From contig JAHPZE010000018.1 in the NCBI GenBank assembly GCA_019058365.1, positions 17,801 to 81,800 of the forward strand: a DNA stretch of 64,000 bases. The letters run 5' to 3'. Both the position numbers and the translations under genes were made by a program. The stretch comes from Promethearchaeota archaeon. Its GTDB lineage: Archaea; Asgardarchaeota; Lokiarchaeia; Sigyniarchaeales; SOKP01. The stretch's first letter is position 1. Each line of letters begins with the position of its first letter. The notes under the pieces are model-generated. The model worked only from the letters and a program-made list of their open reading frames with translations. It did no database searches and had not been told where the DNA came from. Shown in pieces: positions 1 through 8,440 of the stretch.

Positions 1-376
1 GATATATAAATTTTCCTTTAAGACTTTTAATTTTATTTCCTTTAACTATTATCAAACGGTTGTTTCTACTTTTCAAATTATTACCATTAATTTTTTCTAG
101 ATAATATAATATCTTCATCAGTATTATCAGTCTAAGTTTCATATTTTCACCATTGTAAAAATTTAGTTAAAACTATTATTAATTTATGTTTCTAAACCCT
201 TATATTTAAAGTAAACCAATATTTAGATCATTAGAATAATAGATTTAAAAAAAACAAGCATTAAATATATCACTTTGCAGTTATCTAACTAAATTTTATA
301 GCTTGATTTTTTTCAAGCAGTATAATACTAAATTAATCATTTTTTCCTTTAAATGCCGATGATTAAAGTATGATTT
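1..376. other. AT-rich intergenic leader, no gene seen
   Basis: I see no open frame with coding character and no structured RNA here. The sequence is almost entirely A/T with T-rich runs. It ends at the start of the small winged-helix gene, so it may hold that gene's promoter, but I cannot single out a TATA box among the many A/T stretches. Confidence 0.5.
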
Positions 377-721
377 ATGAAATTTAAAAAAATACAAGAT
401 ATCGCAAAACTAATCAGATATGTCTGCGATAAAAACTTCATTTCAGCATATGAGATCCATAGAAACATTAAATCGTACTCATACTTTGGTGTTTTAGATA
501 ATTTCAAGAAATGGGTGAATTTAGGAATCTTAGAATCCCAAATTATAATCGACCGAAGAAATTTTGTTAAGCAGAAATTCAGAATCAATAAAAAAGGTAT
601 AAAAATGGTATATAAAATAACTCTTATACTACTGGAAGCATTAATGAAAAGAATTGAAATCATGCCTTTAAATGTTCGACGAACATGGTTAAAAAATCTT
701 TTGAGTGTTTTTAACAATTAG
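377..721 (+). CDS. Small winged-helix-like DNA-binding protein
   Basis: This 114-residue protein has a helix-turn-helix pattern. A helix with IAKLIRYVCD is followed by SAYEIHRNI, then a recognition-like helix around YFGVLDNFKKWVNLGILE, a beta hairpin, and NKKGIKMVYKI. The last part resembles the wing and C-terminal helix of archaeal winged-helix regulators, where 'kGikm' commonly follows the wing. The family is not identified by name. The opposite strand carries an overlapping open frame of similar length, but its hydrophobic low-complexity translation looks like a shadow. There are no operon partners. A role as a transcription regulator is inferred only from the fold-like pattern. Confidence 0.5.
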   Translation: MKFKKIQDIAKLIRYVCDKNFISAYEIHRNIKSYSYFGVLDNFKKWVNLGILESQIIIDRRNFVKQKFRINKKGIKMVYKITLILLEALMKRIEIMPLNVRRTWLKNLLSVFNN

Positions 722-938
722 TAAGTTATTGTGAATATAATATTCTAGATTTCTCTGGATGGCACGGAGGAGGTTGGAAAATATGTTATTGCTTAGATTC
801 AGGTAGTTCCATTGGTTCACGATCTATTTCTTTTAGCTCCCCCATAAGAACTACTTCGGTTCATTCGGAAGATCATCAGAGATTATAATTAAAAAAAAAA
901 TAAGTTTTGAAGTTTAAATTATTCAAGTAATTATCAGA

Positions 939-1265
939 CTATTCAGGCATCTTTATACCAATCATGTCTAAGGCTTCTGGCACTTTAAATCAAACATCCA
1001 TCTGGTACCTATATCCTTCAACATCATGATAATTTGTCAATGTTTTTTGTTCTATAGCTAAAAATTCTTCTAATTTTCCTTCTTTTATGTCCCAGACACC
1101 GATGACTTCTATACCCACCGTAGTCGCTTATATCGCATTTGGTATTATCTCTTTTCCCTTGTCTCTTAATTGGGACCGAAGATCCTTAAGAGTTTTAACA
1201 TATATCTCCGCCAATTTCTTTGATGCATGAGGCGGAAATATCGATGTAACAAACACATATGGCAC
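939..1265 (-). pseudogene. Decayed conserved archaeal small protein (two in-frame stops)
   Basis: Reading leftward from a GTG at 1265 gives a 108-codon frame starting MPYVFVTSIFPPHASKK and ending near MIGIKMPE. Two in-frame stops interrupt it: TAA at 1130-1128 and TGA at 992-990. The translation carries hallmarks of a family I recall from Asgard and other archaeal genomes: an N-terminal 'fPPHka..va..Y', a central 'GI.vi...dikeGKleE', and a C-terminal 'y.dveGy.y...v...v.EAl..iGm.mP'. The TGA lies in MDV-stop-FKVPEAL, where relatives often have Trp. The rest of the frame is well preserved, so inactivation may be recent. Function is unknown. Confidence 0.65.
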
Positions 1266-1441
1266 ATGGATCACCCTTTTTTGATTCTACATAAAACCGA
1301 AGTTTATGCAATCTTCGAATTACTTTGGTGCTATATAAACCTTCACCTTTTTGTCATAGACAATTTGATTACGGTTTGTCGGCTTATGTAGATATTAATA
1401 AAGAGAGTATTGAAGATATCTATCAAAAAAATGGATTGATT

Positions 1442-2644
1442 TCAATTATCTACAGCCCTTAAAAGATTTATCAGATCATTATAACTAAAGATAACTATCC
1501 TATCACTATAAACTCGTAAGGTTAGATCAATATCTTCTCTTTTAAAATTATCATAATTCCCAACAATTCCTATTAATAATGGATTTTTTACTTTCACTTT
1601 ATATTGTTCATACACCCATTGAGTATTTACTCTGTTATCAAAATAACGATCATAAGTATTGAGTTGTCCAATTAATTCACTAACATACTTATTAAATCTA
1701 GGTCTTTTTTTTCCGCCAATAACTAGATTTTCATAATGTAAAGCTGATCTCTTTAAATCCAGAATATCAAAATAACCATCATCTCTCTCCATTAAATAAT
1801 CGGGAATACTTTCATCTGGATCATCAGAGTATTGCTTCTCAATCCATTTTAGATTTTTCTGGCTTAGGCATTTCTTATATCCTAATGCTTTACTGAAGAA
1901 ATTAGCATGATTTTGAATAAAACTATCTAAAAGAGGTTCAGTAACGTTTTGATCAGTCAAGCTTAATAACTGTTTTGCAAATAAATCAACAGAAGAAGAG
2001 TGACCAATATTTAAACCAAAGATGTCTAGACTTGGAGGTGAATAATATTTCTCACAAACTGATTGGAGCCAATGACGTAGATTTTTCTCTGTTATTGATT
2101 TCTTAACTATTATTGCTGTTGAAATATACTTAAAATAAATTCGAAAGAGATCAGTTCGTATGAAATTTAGCTTTCTGAAATATGCAGATTGAATATCAGG
2201 AAGTATATTTATAATATTATCAACACTTTCACCTATTAATATTGTTCTTGAAAGAGGGAAGTTTACCTTTTTTGAAAAAAGTTCCTCATCAAAATCAGTA
2301 CAAATAGTTAGTGTTGATAATCCAAAATTCTTTGCCTTTTTAACATCAAATACAGGTTTTTTTTTTTCTTCAATCTTAATCCCAGGATTTATAAAATATA
2401 TTGTATTATCAAATTTTTCTCTAGAATCTCTCAAATCTAAATTTATTTCGTCTTCATTTTTGATCTCTGTAGCCCCTAGAAGTTCTGCCATAAAATGATG
2501 AGGACTTTCACCAACTCTAATAAAGTTTGGAAAGGAATAATTTCCTTTAATTAAAATTTCTTTGTTCTTAATCTTTAAATATATCTTCACAAGATATTCA
2601 TTAAAGAAATCCTGAATAATTTTTCCAAATAATTTATAGTCCAT
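1442..2644 (-). CDS. Shedu-like (DUF4263) antiviral nuclease
   Basis: The C-terminal half matches the Shedu/DUF4263 pattern. The region VTEPLLDSFIQNHANFFSKALG resembles the family's 'LQ.FL..NP..l' entry helix. It is followed by the PD-(D/E)XK core IPDYLM...FDILDLKRS (Asp about 293 and Asp-x-Lys about 307-309 in the longest frame) and a helix containing QLNTYDRYF. Shedu proteins are single-gene defence nucleases. The N-terminal 240 residues are unlike anything I recognise and could be the sensing domain. The longest frame opens at 2677 and overlaps the upstream gene by 44 bp. I prefer the ATG at 2644, which follows an AAAGAG-like stretch and leaves an 11-bp overlap. It is probably co-transcribed with the HEPN-like gene. 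Confidence 0.72.
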   Translation of the reverse strand: MDYKLFGKIIQDFFNEYLVKIYLKIKNKEILIKGNYSFPNFIRVGESPHHFMAELLGATEIKNEDEINLDLRDSREKFDNTIYFINPGIKIEEKKKPVFDVKKAKNFGLSTLTICTDFDEELFSKKVNFPLSRTILIGESVDNIINILPDIQSAYFRKLNFIRTDLFRIYFKYISTAIIVKKSITEKNLRHWLQSVCEKYYSPPSLDIFGLNIGHSSSVDLFAKQLLSLTDQNVTEPLLDSFIQNHANFFSKALGYKKCLSQKNLKWIEKQYSDDPDESIPDYLMERDDGYFDILDLKRSALHYENLVIGGKKRPRFNKYVSELIGQLNTYDRYFDNRVNTQWVYEQYKVKVKNPLLIGIVGNYDNFKREDIDLTLRVYSDRIVIFSYNDLINLLRAVDN

Positions 2645-3200
2645 GTGATTTTTTGATCTCTTTAAAATATGTTTCAAATAATTTGTATAATTTGTTAAAG
2701 AATGGTTTCGCTTCTTCTGCTTTTATCCTATCCACTTTCAGATGCTCATGAACGATTTGATTCCTAATTATTCTCCACTCATTCAACTCTCCTAATATAC
2801 CTGAAAAAATATTCAAATTCTCTTCTATCTCTTTTATGATTTCACTTAGATTTATCTGATCATCAAATTTAATTTCTTTATTTAATATGTCTTGATAAAA
2901 GGATCTATAGAAGATTTCTGCTCCTTTATATTTGAGCATGATAAAGTCACTGTAACGTCCATCATCAAAAGCTCTTTGAGCATCCCTATTAACTTCATAA
3001 ATTGTAGCCATAAAAGGTGGCAGATTCTGGGTTCCTATTTTAACACCATCAATGATTTTATTGAATATTTCTGAAACCCCTTGTACTATCTCTGATGGAC
3101 TTATTTTTGTGCCACCTTTATCTAGGGGTGGTATGACTTTAGATATATTCCGAAAAAATCCAAAAACCTTATTGATTACCTCCTCTTCTTTTGAGTTCAT
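2634..3200 (-). CDS. HEPN-like helical protein
   Basis: This 188-residue, mostly helical protein carries a HEPN-type RX4H motif, RNQIVH at about 146-151, within EWRIIRNQIVHEHL. That is the typical position at the end of the helical bundle. HEPN domains are often RNases in toxin-antitoxin and abortive-infection systems, but some are non-catalytic. The start is well supported by a GAGGGAG Shine-Dalgarno sequence about 4-8 nt upstream of the ATG. It overlaps the Shedu-like gene downstream, so the two are probably translated together. It could be a toxin, an accessory, or an immunity factor for the nuclease; the sequence does not decide. Confidence 0.55.
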   Translation of the reverse strand: MNSKEEEVINKVFGFFRNISKVIPPLDKGGTKISPSEIVQGVSEIFNKIIDGVKIGTQNLPPFMATIYEVNRDAQRAFDDGRYSDFIMLKYKGAEIFYRSFYQDILNKEIKFDDQINLSEIIKEIEENLNIFSGILGELNEWRIIRNQIVHEHLKVDRIKAEEAKPFFNKLYKLFETYFKEIKKSHGL

Positions 3201-3262
3201 ATTTCTCCCTCAATTAATAAATAATATCAAATTGAAACTTAAGAAATTTATTAATTACTCTA

Positions 3263-4048
3263 TTAAATAGTTGGATATATCTTTGTCCATTTATTTTGTT
3301 GCATAAGAATAACCGAATTATTCATTAGTTTTATTACTTTTTTTCTATTTACTCCTTTTAATATTGGATGTTTATCTACACTATCATAGATTTGCATTCC
3401 TTTTTTCAAGAAATCAATTCCCAATAGAAAAAAATTTTTCATACCTTTATCGAGAGCGTTAATATGTCTATTACCAAAAATCTTATAAGTCATAGCTTCA
3501 AGCTGATAAGATTTAAATGGTTTTTTATTAATGGCATTCCATTTTTTTAAAAGTCTAATTAGTTTTGTAGCACGACCATCATTTCTCTGATTTAGATCAC
3601 TTAATTTTTTTTCATCTAACTCTGGATTTATAATGATAATTTTTTGATTTTCAGGTATTTTGTAATATCCTTTTTCTAAGTTAATAGCAGCTAAGCAGTC
3701 TAATTCGATGTCATTGTTAAAAATTCCTGGAATTGCATGAAAGTAAGGTGGCTTACGAGCAATTTTGAAGGGTTTATAAGATTTTTCTAACTCTATTAAT
3801 CTATTTTTAAAATAATTTAATAAATTATTTTCTTGATAATGCCCAATAAAATATACATCTACATCAAAATAATTTTTAATACTAGTATATCGTTTGAATC
3901 CTCCACAAAAACGATAATTATAACAATCTGGTACATGTTCTCTAAACTTTTCGAATATTTTTCTAACTGCATTTTTAATATGTTTCTGTTTTTGAGGTGA
4001 AATTTGAATTTTACTAACAATTTGTTCTAAAAACTCATTAGGTTTCAT
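3263..4048 (-). CDS. CD-NTase/OAS-like nucleotidyltransferase
   Basis: The protein has the DNA-polymerase-beta-type nucleotidyltransferase signature: CGGFKRYTSI followed by FDVDVYF, i.e. G-G-x(n)-D-x-D at about 49-64. A third acid lies in IELDCLAAI near 117. After the core, NDGRATKLIRLLKKWN and SYQLEAMTYKIF resemble the C-terminal helical domain of OAS/CD-NTase proteins, which make nucleotide second messengers in CBASS defence. The frame extends to 4093, but the ATG at 4048 follows an AAGAGGAA ribosome-binding site and I take it as the start, giving 261 residues. It lies 19 bp after the CARF-like gene. A tRNA-CCA-type or other nucleotidyltransferase is less likely given the context. Confidence 0.62.
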   Translation of the reverse strand: MKPNEFLEQIVSKIQISPQKQKHIKNAVRKIFEKFREHVPDCYNYRFCGGFKRYTSIKNYFDVDVYFIGHYQENNLLNYFKNRLIELEKSYKPFKIARKPPYFHAIPGIFNNDIELDCLAAINLEKGYYKIPENQKIIIINPELDEKKLSDLNQRNDGRATKLIRLLKKWNAINKKPFKSYQLEAMTYKIFGNRHINALDKGMKNFFLLGIDFLKKGMQIYDSVDKHPILKGVNRKKVIKLMNNSVILMQQNKWTKIYPTI

Positions 4049-4067
4049 TATATTCCTCTTATTTATT

Positions 4068-4787
4068 TTATTTGAATGGTTGAATTTTAACATCGATTTT
4101 CATATTTGACATTGAAAATAACTCATTATTGCCCTTTTTATTTATCCCTAAATACACACATGGTAAATAATATTTATTTGCCATCTCGAGTAATTTAAAC
4201 GAAAATAATTTACTTAAGGGTGTTAAATCTATAATTATATCTGCATTTTTCATCTTATCACTCAAAATACTTTCAACTTTATGAAAGAATTCTGATTCGA
4301 TATGACGATAATCTTCATATGGAAATTTAATAAAAGAATCGATTTTTATCAAACTTTCTTGTTTTTGATGTTCCTTCCTCTTTTTCAACGCATCTGGACT
4401 TGTAAAGCACACTATCCGAGAGACTGGATAATATTTTTCTTTTAATATTTGAAATATTATATCCGGAAGTTTATAACCTGTCCCAAGAGTTCCGAAACCA
4501 GTTATTAATGTATAATCCTTGACTTTAAATCCAAGAATCTTGCGAACATGTTGACGAGCAGAAGGATCTAACGAAATTCTATTAATTCTCGCATTCCCTA
4601 TTTTTTGAACCATTATTTTTCGAATTAGATTATACTTCTCCATCCTGGTTAGGTGATAATGTAAATTTGAACCTGTTGTATTCAGTGCTTTTTGTAATTC
4701 ATGTTGTAAATATTCTTTTTCAAACAATAATTTGAGAATTTGTATCTGATTCTCTGAGAAATCATCAGTATTTAGTCCAAAAATCAT
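4068..4787 (-). CDS. Winged-helix transcription factor with CARF-like sensor domain
   Basis: Residues about 10-75 form a winged helix-turn-helix (NQIQILKLLFEKEYLQHEL, then NTTGSNLHYHLTRMEKYNLI). Residues about 90-235 look like a Rossmann-type CARF domain: strand TLITGFGT, a helix, strand RIVCFTSPD, then a late IIIDLTPLSKLFSFKLLEMA. That segment resembles the CARF 'D/N-lTpG.K.m' ligand loop and its following helix. CARF domains bind cyclic oligonucleotides, and HTH-CARF proteins such as Csa3 are usually regulators. The gene sits directly upstream of the CD-NTase gene in the same orientation, so ligand maker and ligand reader may be paired. ATG at 4787 follows an in-frame TTG at 4790. The CARF call is fold-level inference. 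Confidence 0.5.
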   Translation of the reverse strand: MIFGLNTDDFSENQIQILKLLFEKEYLQHELQKALNTTGSNLHYHLTRMEKYNLIRKIMVQKIGNARINRISLDPSARQHVRKILGFKVKDYTLITGFGTLGTGYKLPDIIFQILKEKYYPVSRIVCFTSPDALKKRKEHQKQESLIKIDSFIKFPYEDYRHIESEFFHKVESILSDKMKNADIIIDLTPLSKLFSFKLLEMANKYYLPCVYLGINKKGNNELFSMSNMKIDVKIQPFK

Positions 4788-4938
4788 CAAAATATGTATT
4801 TTTTCTTAGGTTAAAATATTTTCTTTAACAGCGATTAGATGATTTAGTTAACAACGATTAAAGATTTATTTTTAAAGGTCCAAAAAAACCTATTACTTAA
4901 CAAAATTAAATATAAATTCTAAAAATGAGGTAAAAAGA

Positions 4939-5061
4939 ATGGCAAAAAATAAAATGACACCAAAAGCTGCTCGTAGAATCCAATCACATGCAGATAAAAC
5001 TAGTAGGAATCAAGACTTTAAAGCAAGAGCTCAAAGAGCTGCTTCTAAGGGTAAAAAGTAA
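4939..5061 (+). CDS. SMP-like 40-residue miniprotein
   Basis: A 40-codon gene starts at ATG 4939 shortly after an AATGAGGTAAAA stretch and stops at TAA 5061. The peptide contains AARRIQSHADK and DFKARAQRAASKG. This is the pattern of seed-maturation-protein (SMP) motif miniproteins, 'AsRIQS..A.....gFaaRAQsAa', which occur as short stand-alone proteins in fungi, plants and some prokaryotes. It is strongly basic and hydrophilic. The function of prokaryotic copies is unknown to me. A stress or desiccation role is only suggested by the plant family name. It is monocistronic, between divergent neighbours. Confidence 0.6.
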   Translation: MAKNKMTPKAARRIQSHADKTSRNQDFKARAQRAASKGKK

Positions 5062-5172
5062 AACAAAAAATTCAAACATAAATGTAAAATCTTAAATTAA
5101 CCATCATCCTTTTTTTATTAATCTTTTAAAAAGACTTATTAGAATTAAATAAAGATTACATGGCGAAATTTT

Positions 5173-6096
5173 ATGAATAAGAATGATTATCCTTTAAAGC
5201 AAAAAATTAAATGTCCTATATGTAATTCAGAATTCATCCCAGAGTCTTTTAATGTTGAGAAATTGGATATTGATCAGTCATTGAATTTAGGTGAAATTTA
5301 TCGATCTGATGAAACTGACTCAAAATCAAAAATTAAACCTCTAACTATAATGCGTAGAGCATGGGTCACTTATTGTCTTGATTGTAATCATGCTATTAGG
5401 TTTGCTGCCGAAATTTTAAGAAAGGAAATTGTAGAAAAACCGTCAAACAGTCCCAATAGTGGTGAATTTAAAGAATCTAGTAATACTTATAAATATAATA
5501 TATATACATTCAAAAAGCCCTTTATGGAATTAATTGACTACAGGATAGGAGTAATGGATCGTATAAAGAACGATATCAAAACGACTTTGGATGAATTGAG
5601 AATCTCTGAATGGGGTGCAAAGTATAATGCTTGGAAAAATGAAAAAACTATCGATTCCTTTAAATTTTTTACACAATTCATTTCAAACTTAGATAACCAT
5701 TACAAATCAATTTTTAAAAATGATATAAATAAAGACATGCCCGAGAAAATTAGAGAACTTAACCTCCCAAAAGATCTAGAAAACCTATTGTTAGAAGTTA
5801 ATAGGATTAGAAATAAAATGATTCATAACGATTATGAATTAAAAGAAAGCGATGAAATAGTTATTGATGATGCTTACTTTAATTTGATGTTTTATCTTAT
5901 TTCAAAAGCATTAATCGCCTTAAATCTAACTAGCCATACAGATGAAAGTAATGCTAGCTTTATTGATATTGATTACCTTTCTAATGAGCTTAGGACTTTT
6001 TTACATATTCATTTAGGTGAAAGCCTGGGATTGAAAAAATTTTATGATCCATTTTTGATACCATTACTGAAATTGCTGAAAATACCCATTAATTAA
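5173..6096 (+). CDS. Zinc-ribbon protein with HEPN-like C-terminal region
   Basis: The 307-residue protein begins with a split zinc ribbon: CPIC at about 14-17 and CLDC at 68-71. The C-terminal half is helical and contains NRIRNKMIHND, an RX4H motif (Arg213 to His218) like those of HEPN domains. This layout suggests a nucleic-acid-binding ribbon joined to a possible RNase or dimerisation module. I do not recognise the family by name. It stands alone between a miniprotein and an LRR gene transcribed the same way, within an island of nucleases, so a defence role is plausible but only inferred from context. Confidence 0.5.
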   Translation: MNKNDYPLKQKIKCPICNSEFIPESFNVEKLDIDQSLNLGEIYRSDETDSKSKIKPLTIMRRAWVTYCLDCNHAIRFAAEILRKEIVEKPSNSPNSGEFKESSNTYKYNIYTFKKPFMELIDYRIGVMDRIKNDIKTTLDELRISEWGAKYNAWKNEKTIDSFKFFTQFISNLDNHYKSIFKNDINKDMPEKIRELNLPKDLENLLLEVNRIRNKMIHNDYELKESDEIVIDDAYFNLMFYLISKALIALNLTSHTDESNASFIDIDYLSNELRTFLHIHLGESLGLKKFYDPFLIPLLKLLKIPIN

Positions 6097-6152
6097 TCAA
6101 GAAATTGTGAAAAATAAACTGTTTTATATCATTCTTTCTTAATTAATAAAAT

Positions 6153-7202
6153 GTGAAAGAATTAACAGCAAGAGAAGACCAATGGTTAGAAGCATTTGCT
6201 AAAAATCATGAATTTTTCGCTTCCTTCCTGCTCCATCACAAATTAAAACATCATTTATCTAATAATCAATATTATTGGCTGTGTCTCTATATCAATCAAG
6301 CAGAGGAGAATGGTGATACTCTACTAACTACTGAAGAAATAACATTTCTGGAAAAAGAATCTGAAACCAATGAAAGTGTGAGAGAATTATTGGAATTGTA
6401 TAAAGATAAAGGATATGTAGAAAATTTGAAGTATCAAGAATTATTAATGTTGAAAGCTAAGATTATGGGAGAAACGGAAGAAGTCAATCAAAAAGTAAGT
6501 AATTTTAAGCATAAAATTGTAAAAGTACTTTGTCCTCATTGCAATTCTCTTTGTTCACCCAAAATTTCGTATTGTTCTAAGTGCGGTGAACCTTTACCTA
6601 AATTAGTTGATTCTAATGAGTATAGTGAGGTTTCAGATGTAATTGATGTGGATTATACCGAAAGGAATATAATTTTTGCCCTTGAAAAATTAATCGATAA
6701 ATCTCTACCCCTACAAGAGAAATTTGACACTAATTCAACTTGCTACGTTAAAGAAGGGGATGATATTACTGGTTTGAGTATCTTCAATTGTGGATTAAGT
6801 GCCTTTCCAAGCGAGATTCTAAGGATTAAATCACTTAAACATTTAGCACTTAGAAGAAATAAAATCAATGATTTACCAAAAAATATTGGATTTCTTTCCA
6901 ACCTTGAATTACTGGATTTGCGTATAAATAAACTCGAGAGGTTGCCAACCGCAATAGGACTCCTTTATAAATTGAAAAATTTAAACCTCAGCTCGAACAA
7001 TTTGACGATGATTCCAGATTCAATCGGAGACATACTGATGCTGAAAAAGCTCAACTTGAGTAATAATAAGTTAAAAAGCATACCTAAGTGTATTGAAAAT
7101 TTAAACTGCCTTGAAACCTTAAATTTAAAGGCAAATTACTGGATTAACATTCCCGAGAGTGTAGAAAAGTTAAAAGACCAGAGGCTCCAAATTATCCTAT
7201 AA
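6153..7202 (+). CDS. Leucine-rich-repeat protein with zinc ribbon
   Basis: Three parts are visible. Residues 1-95 are a helical N-terminal domain (LTAREDQWLEAF, HEFFASFLLHHK, QYYWLCLYINQ) shared with the broken copy at 12.7 kb. Residues 127-144 form a zinc ribbon, CPHC then CSKC. Residues about 200-349 contain roughly six leucine-rich repeats of the 'LxxLxLxxNxLxxLPxxI' type. LRRs are protein-binding scaffolds; a role in signalling or defence sensing is speculation. The start is GTG at 6153, because the ATG two bases upstream runs into TGA. The upstream region also resembles that of the 12.7-kb copy, so the duplication included the promoter. Confidence 0.75.
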   Translation: MKELTAREDQWLEAFAKNHEFFASFLLHHKLKHHLSNNQYYWLCLYINQAEENGDTLLTTEEITFLEKESETNESVRELLELYKDKGYVENLKYQELLMLKAKIMGETEEVNQKVSNFKHKIVKVLCPHCNSLCSPKISYCSKCGEPLPKLVDSNEYSEVSDVIDVDYTERNIIFALEKLIDKSLPLQEKFDTNSTCYVKEGDDITGLSIFNCGLSAFPSEILRIKSLKHLALRRNKINDLPKNIGFLSNLELLDLRINKLERLPTAIGLLYKLKNLNLSSNNLTMIPDSIGDILMLKKLNLSNNKLKSIPKCIENLNCLETLNLKANYWINIPESVEKLKDQRLQIIL

Positions 7203-7259
7203 GAGTCTCAATCCCTTCATTTGAAAAAGACTTAAATATTAAAAATCTTACCTAATTTT

Positions 7260-8429
7260 GTGAATGAGACAGAAGTTGTTTCTATAATTTGTGAACATCT
7301 ACAAAAAGAAAATTGGCAACTCTGGATTGATGATCATCCTATTCATAAAGATTTGCAATATAAAAAACATTGTTTATTGATTGGTGGAGCTCGTCCTGAT
7401 ATTTTTGGATTAAATAATGTTAAGCAAGTCTTCGCTGTAGAAGTAAAAGGTTTAAAAGACTATAAAAAAGCAATAGGGCAAGCTCTTATTTATAAATCTG
7501 GAGTAAATGTTTCTTATATAGGTGGATTGAATGACTTATTGAACAACATTTCTAATGTTGCATTATCCTCAGGTCTAGGATTAATTTCAGTAAACGAATC
7601 AAATTTTGACGTGGAAGTTATTAACCCCATCTATAACATATCTCCGATTTATTTAGATGATATCAAAAATGAGTTAAAGGTACTCCAAAATCAAAAAAAG
7701 AAAAATAGAAGTTTCTCCTCATTTGGAAGAACCCATATAATTAATTATTTTGCTCCAATTTTTTTATTTCAAGATAGATTCGCTAAAAAAAAAGAAGAAT
7801 TAATAGCTGATTTTGAAAGAGTTAATTGGGCAAATAAAGCTTATCCCGAGTTAATAAACGGAGCAAATACGATAGGATTATTAGATATATGTGATGATGG
7901 TTATAATATATCAAAAATCGGTCGATTTTGCTTGGAACATTTTACATCAATCAATATCGACTCAATCGATAAATTATCAGAAACTTTAAATCAAACTAAG
8001 AGAAATAAGTCTGTATATTCAGAGTTCCCCTCTCTCGCTAAATTTCTACAGTTGATTTATTTTCAAAATCCTGACTTTAAACAATTCATCTCAATTCTTC
8101 AAAACATAAAGGATAAAGAGATAAATTCAAAAATGATTATCGATAAGTTAATTCTTGATTATCCGAACCTTTTTTTGAATTTCTTTATTAAACCTACTGC
8201 TAAAGACCAAGTAGTTTCAATATTTTTATCTGGAGATAAAGAACAATTGATGGAGGATTATAATAAAATGATATCAGATTTTGGGCACTATAATTTCTTT
8301 TTTGCATTTAAGCGACATTTAGTGCATCTGGGTATTTTGAGCCAAGAAAATACAACCTTTTATAAAAAATCTAGTGAATTAAATGTCGAAAATGATATTT
8401 GGATTTTAGGAGATGATATTTTAATTTAA
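7260..8429 (+). CDS. PD-(D/E)XK nuclease-like protein
   Basis: The N-terminal 150 residues contain a restriction-endonuclease-fold core: GARPDIFG (Asp about 47), FAVEVKGL (Glu61-x-Lys63), and a following helix with AIGQALIYK (Gln about 74). This arrangement is typical of PD-(D/E)XK enzymes. The remaining 240 residues are helical and unrecognised and may form a DNA-recognition or regulatory domain. The start is GTG at 7260, 57 bp after the LRR gene, so the two may share a transcript. It converges with the HNH gene, separated by only 11 bp. I infer a defence nuclease; substrate and activity are unknown. Confidence 0.6.
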   Translation: MNETEVVSIICEHLQKENWQLWIDDHPIHKDLQYKKHCLLIGGARPDIFGLNNVKQVFAVEVKGLKDYKKAIGQALIYKSGVNVSYIGGLNDLLNNISNVALSSGLGLISVNESNFDVEVINPIYNISPIYLDDIKNELKVLQNQKKKNRSFSSFGRTHIINYFAPIFLFQDRFAKKKEELIADFERVNWANKAYPELINGANTIGLLDICDDGYNISKIGRFCLEHFTSINIDSIDKLSETLNQTKRNKSVYSEFPSLAKFLQLIYFQNPDFKQFISILQNIKDKEINSKMIIDKLILDYPNLFLNFFIKPTAKDQVVSIFLSGDKEQLMEDYNKMISDFGHYNFFFAFKRHLVHLGILSQENTTFYKKSSELNVENDIWILGDDILI

Positions 8430-8440
8430 TTATTATGATT

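Noticed and set aside
349..717. Minus-strand open frame of 122 codons opposite the winged-helix gene
   Set aside because: Its translation is low-complexity and hydrophobic without domain character, while the plus-strand frame has a convincing helix-turn-helix and wing pattern.
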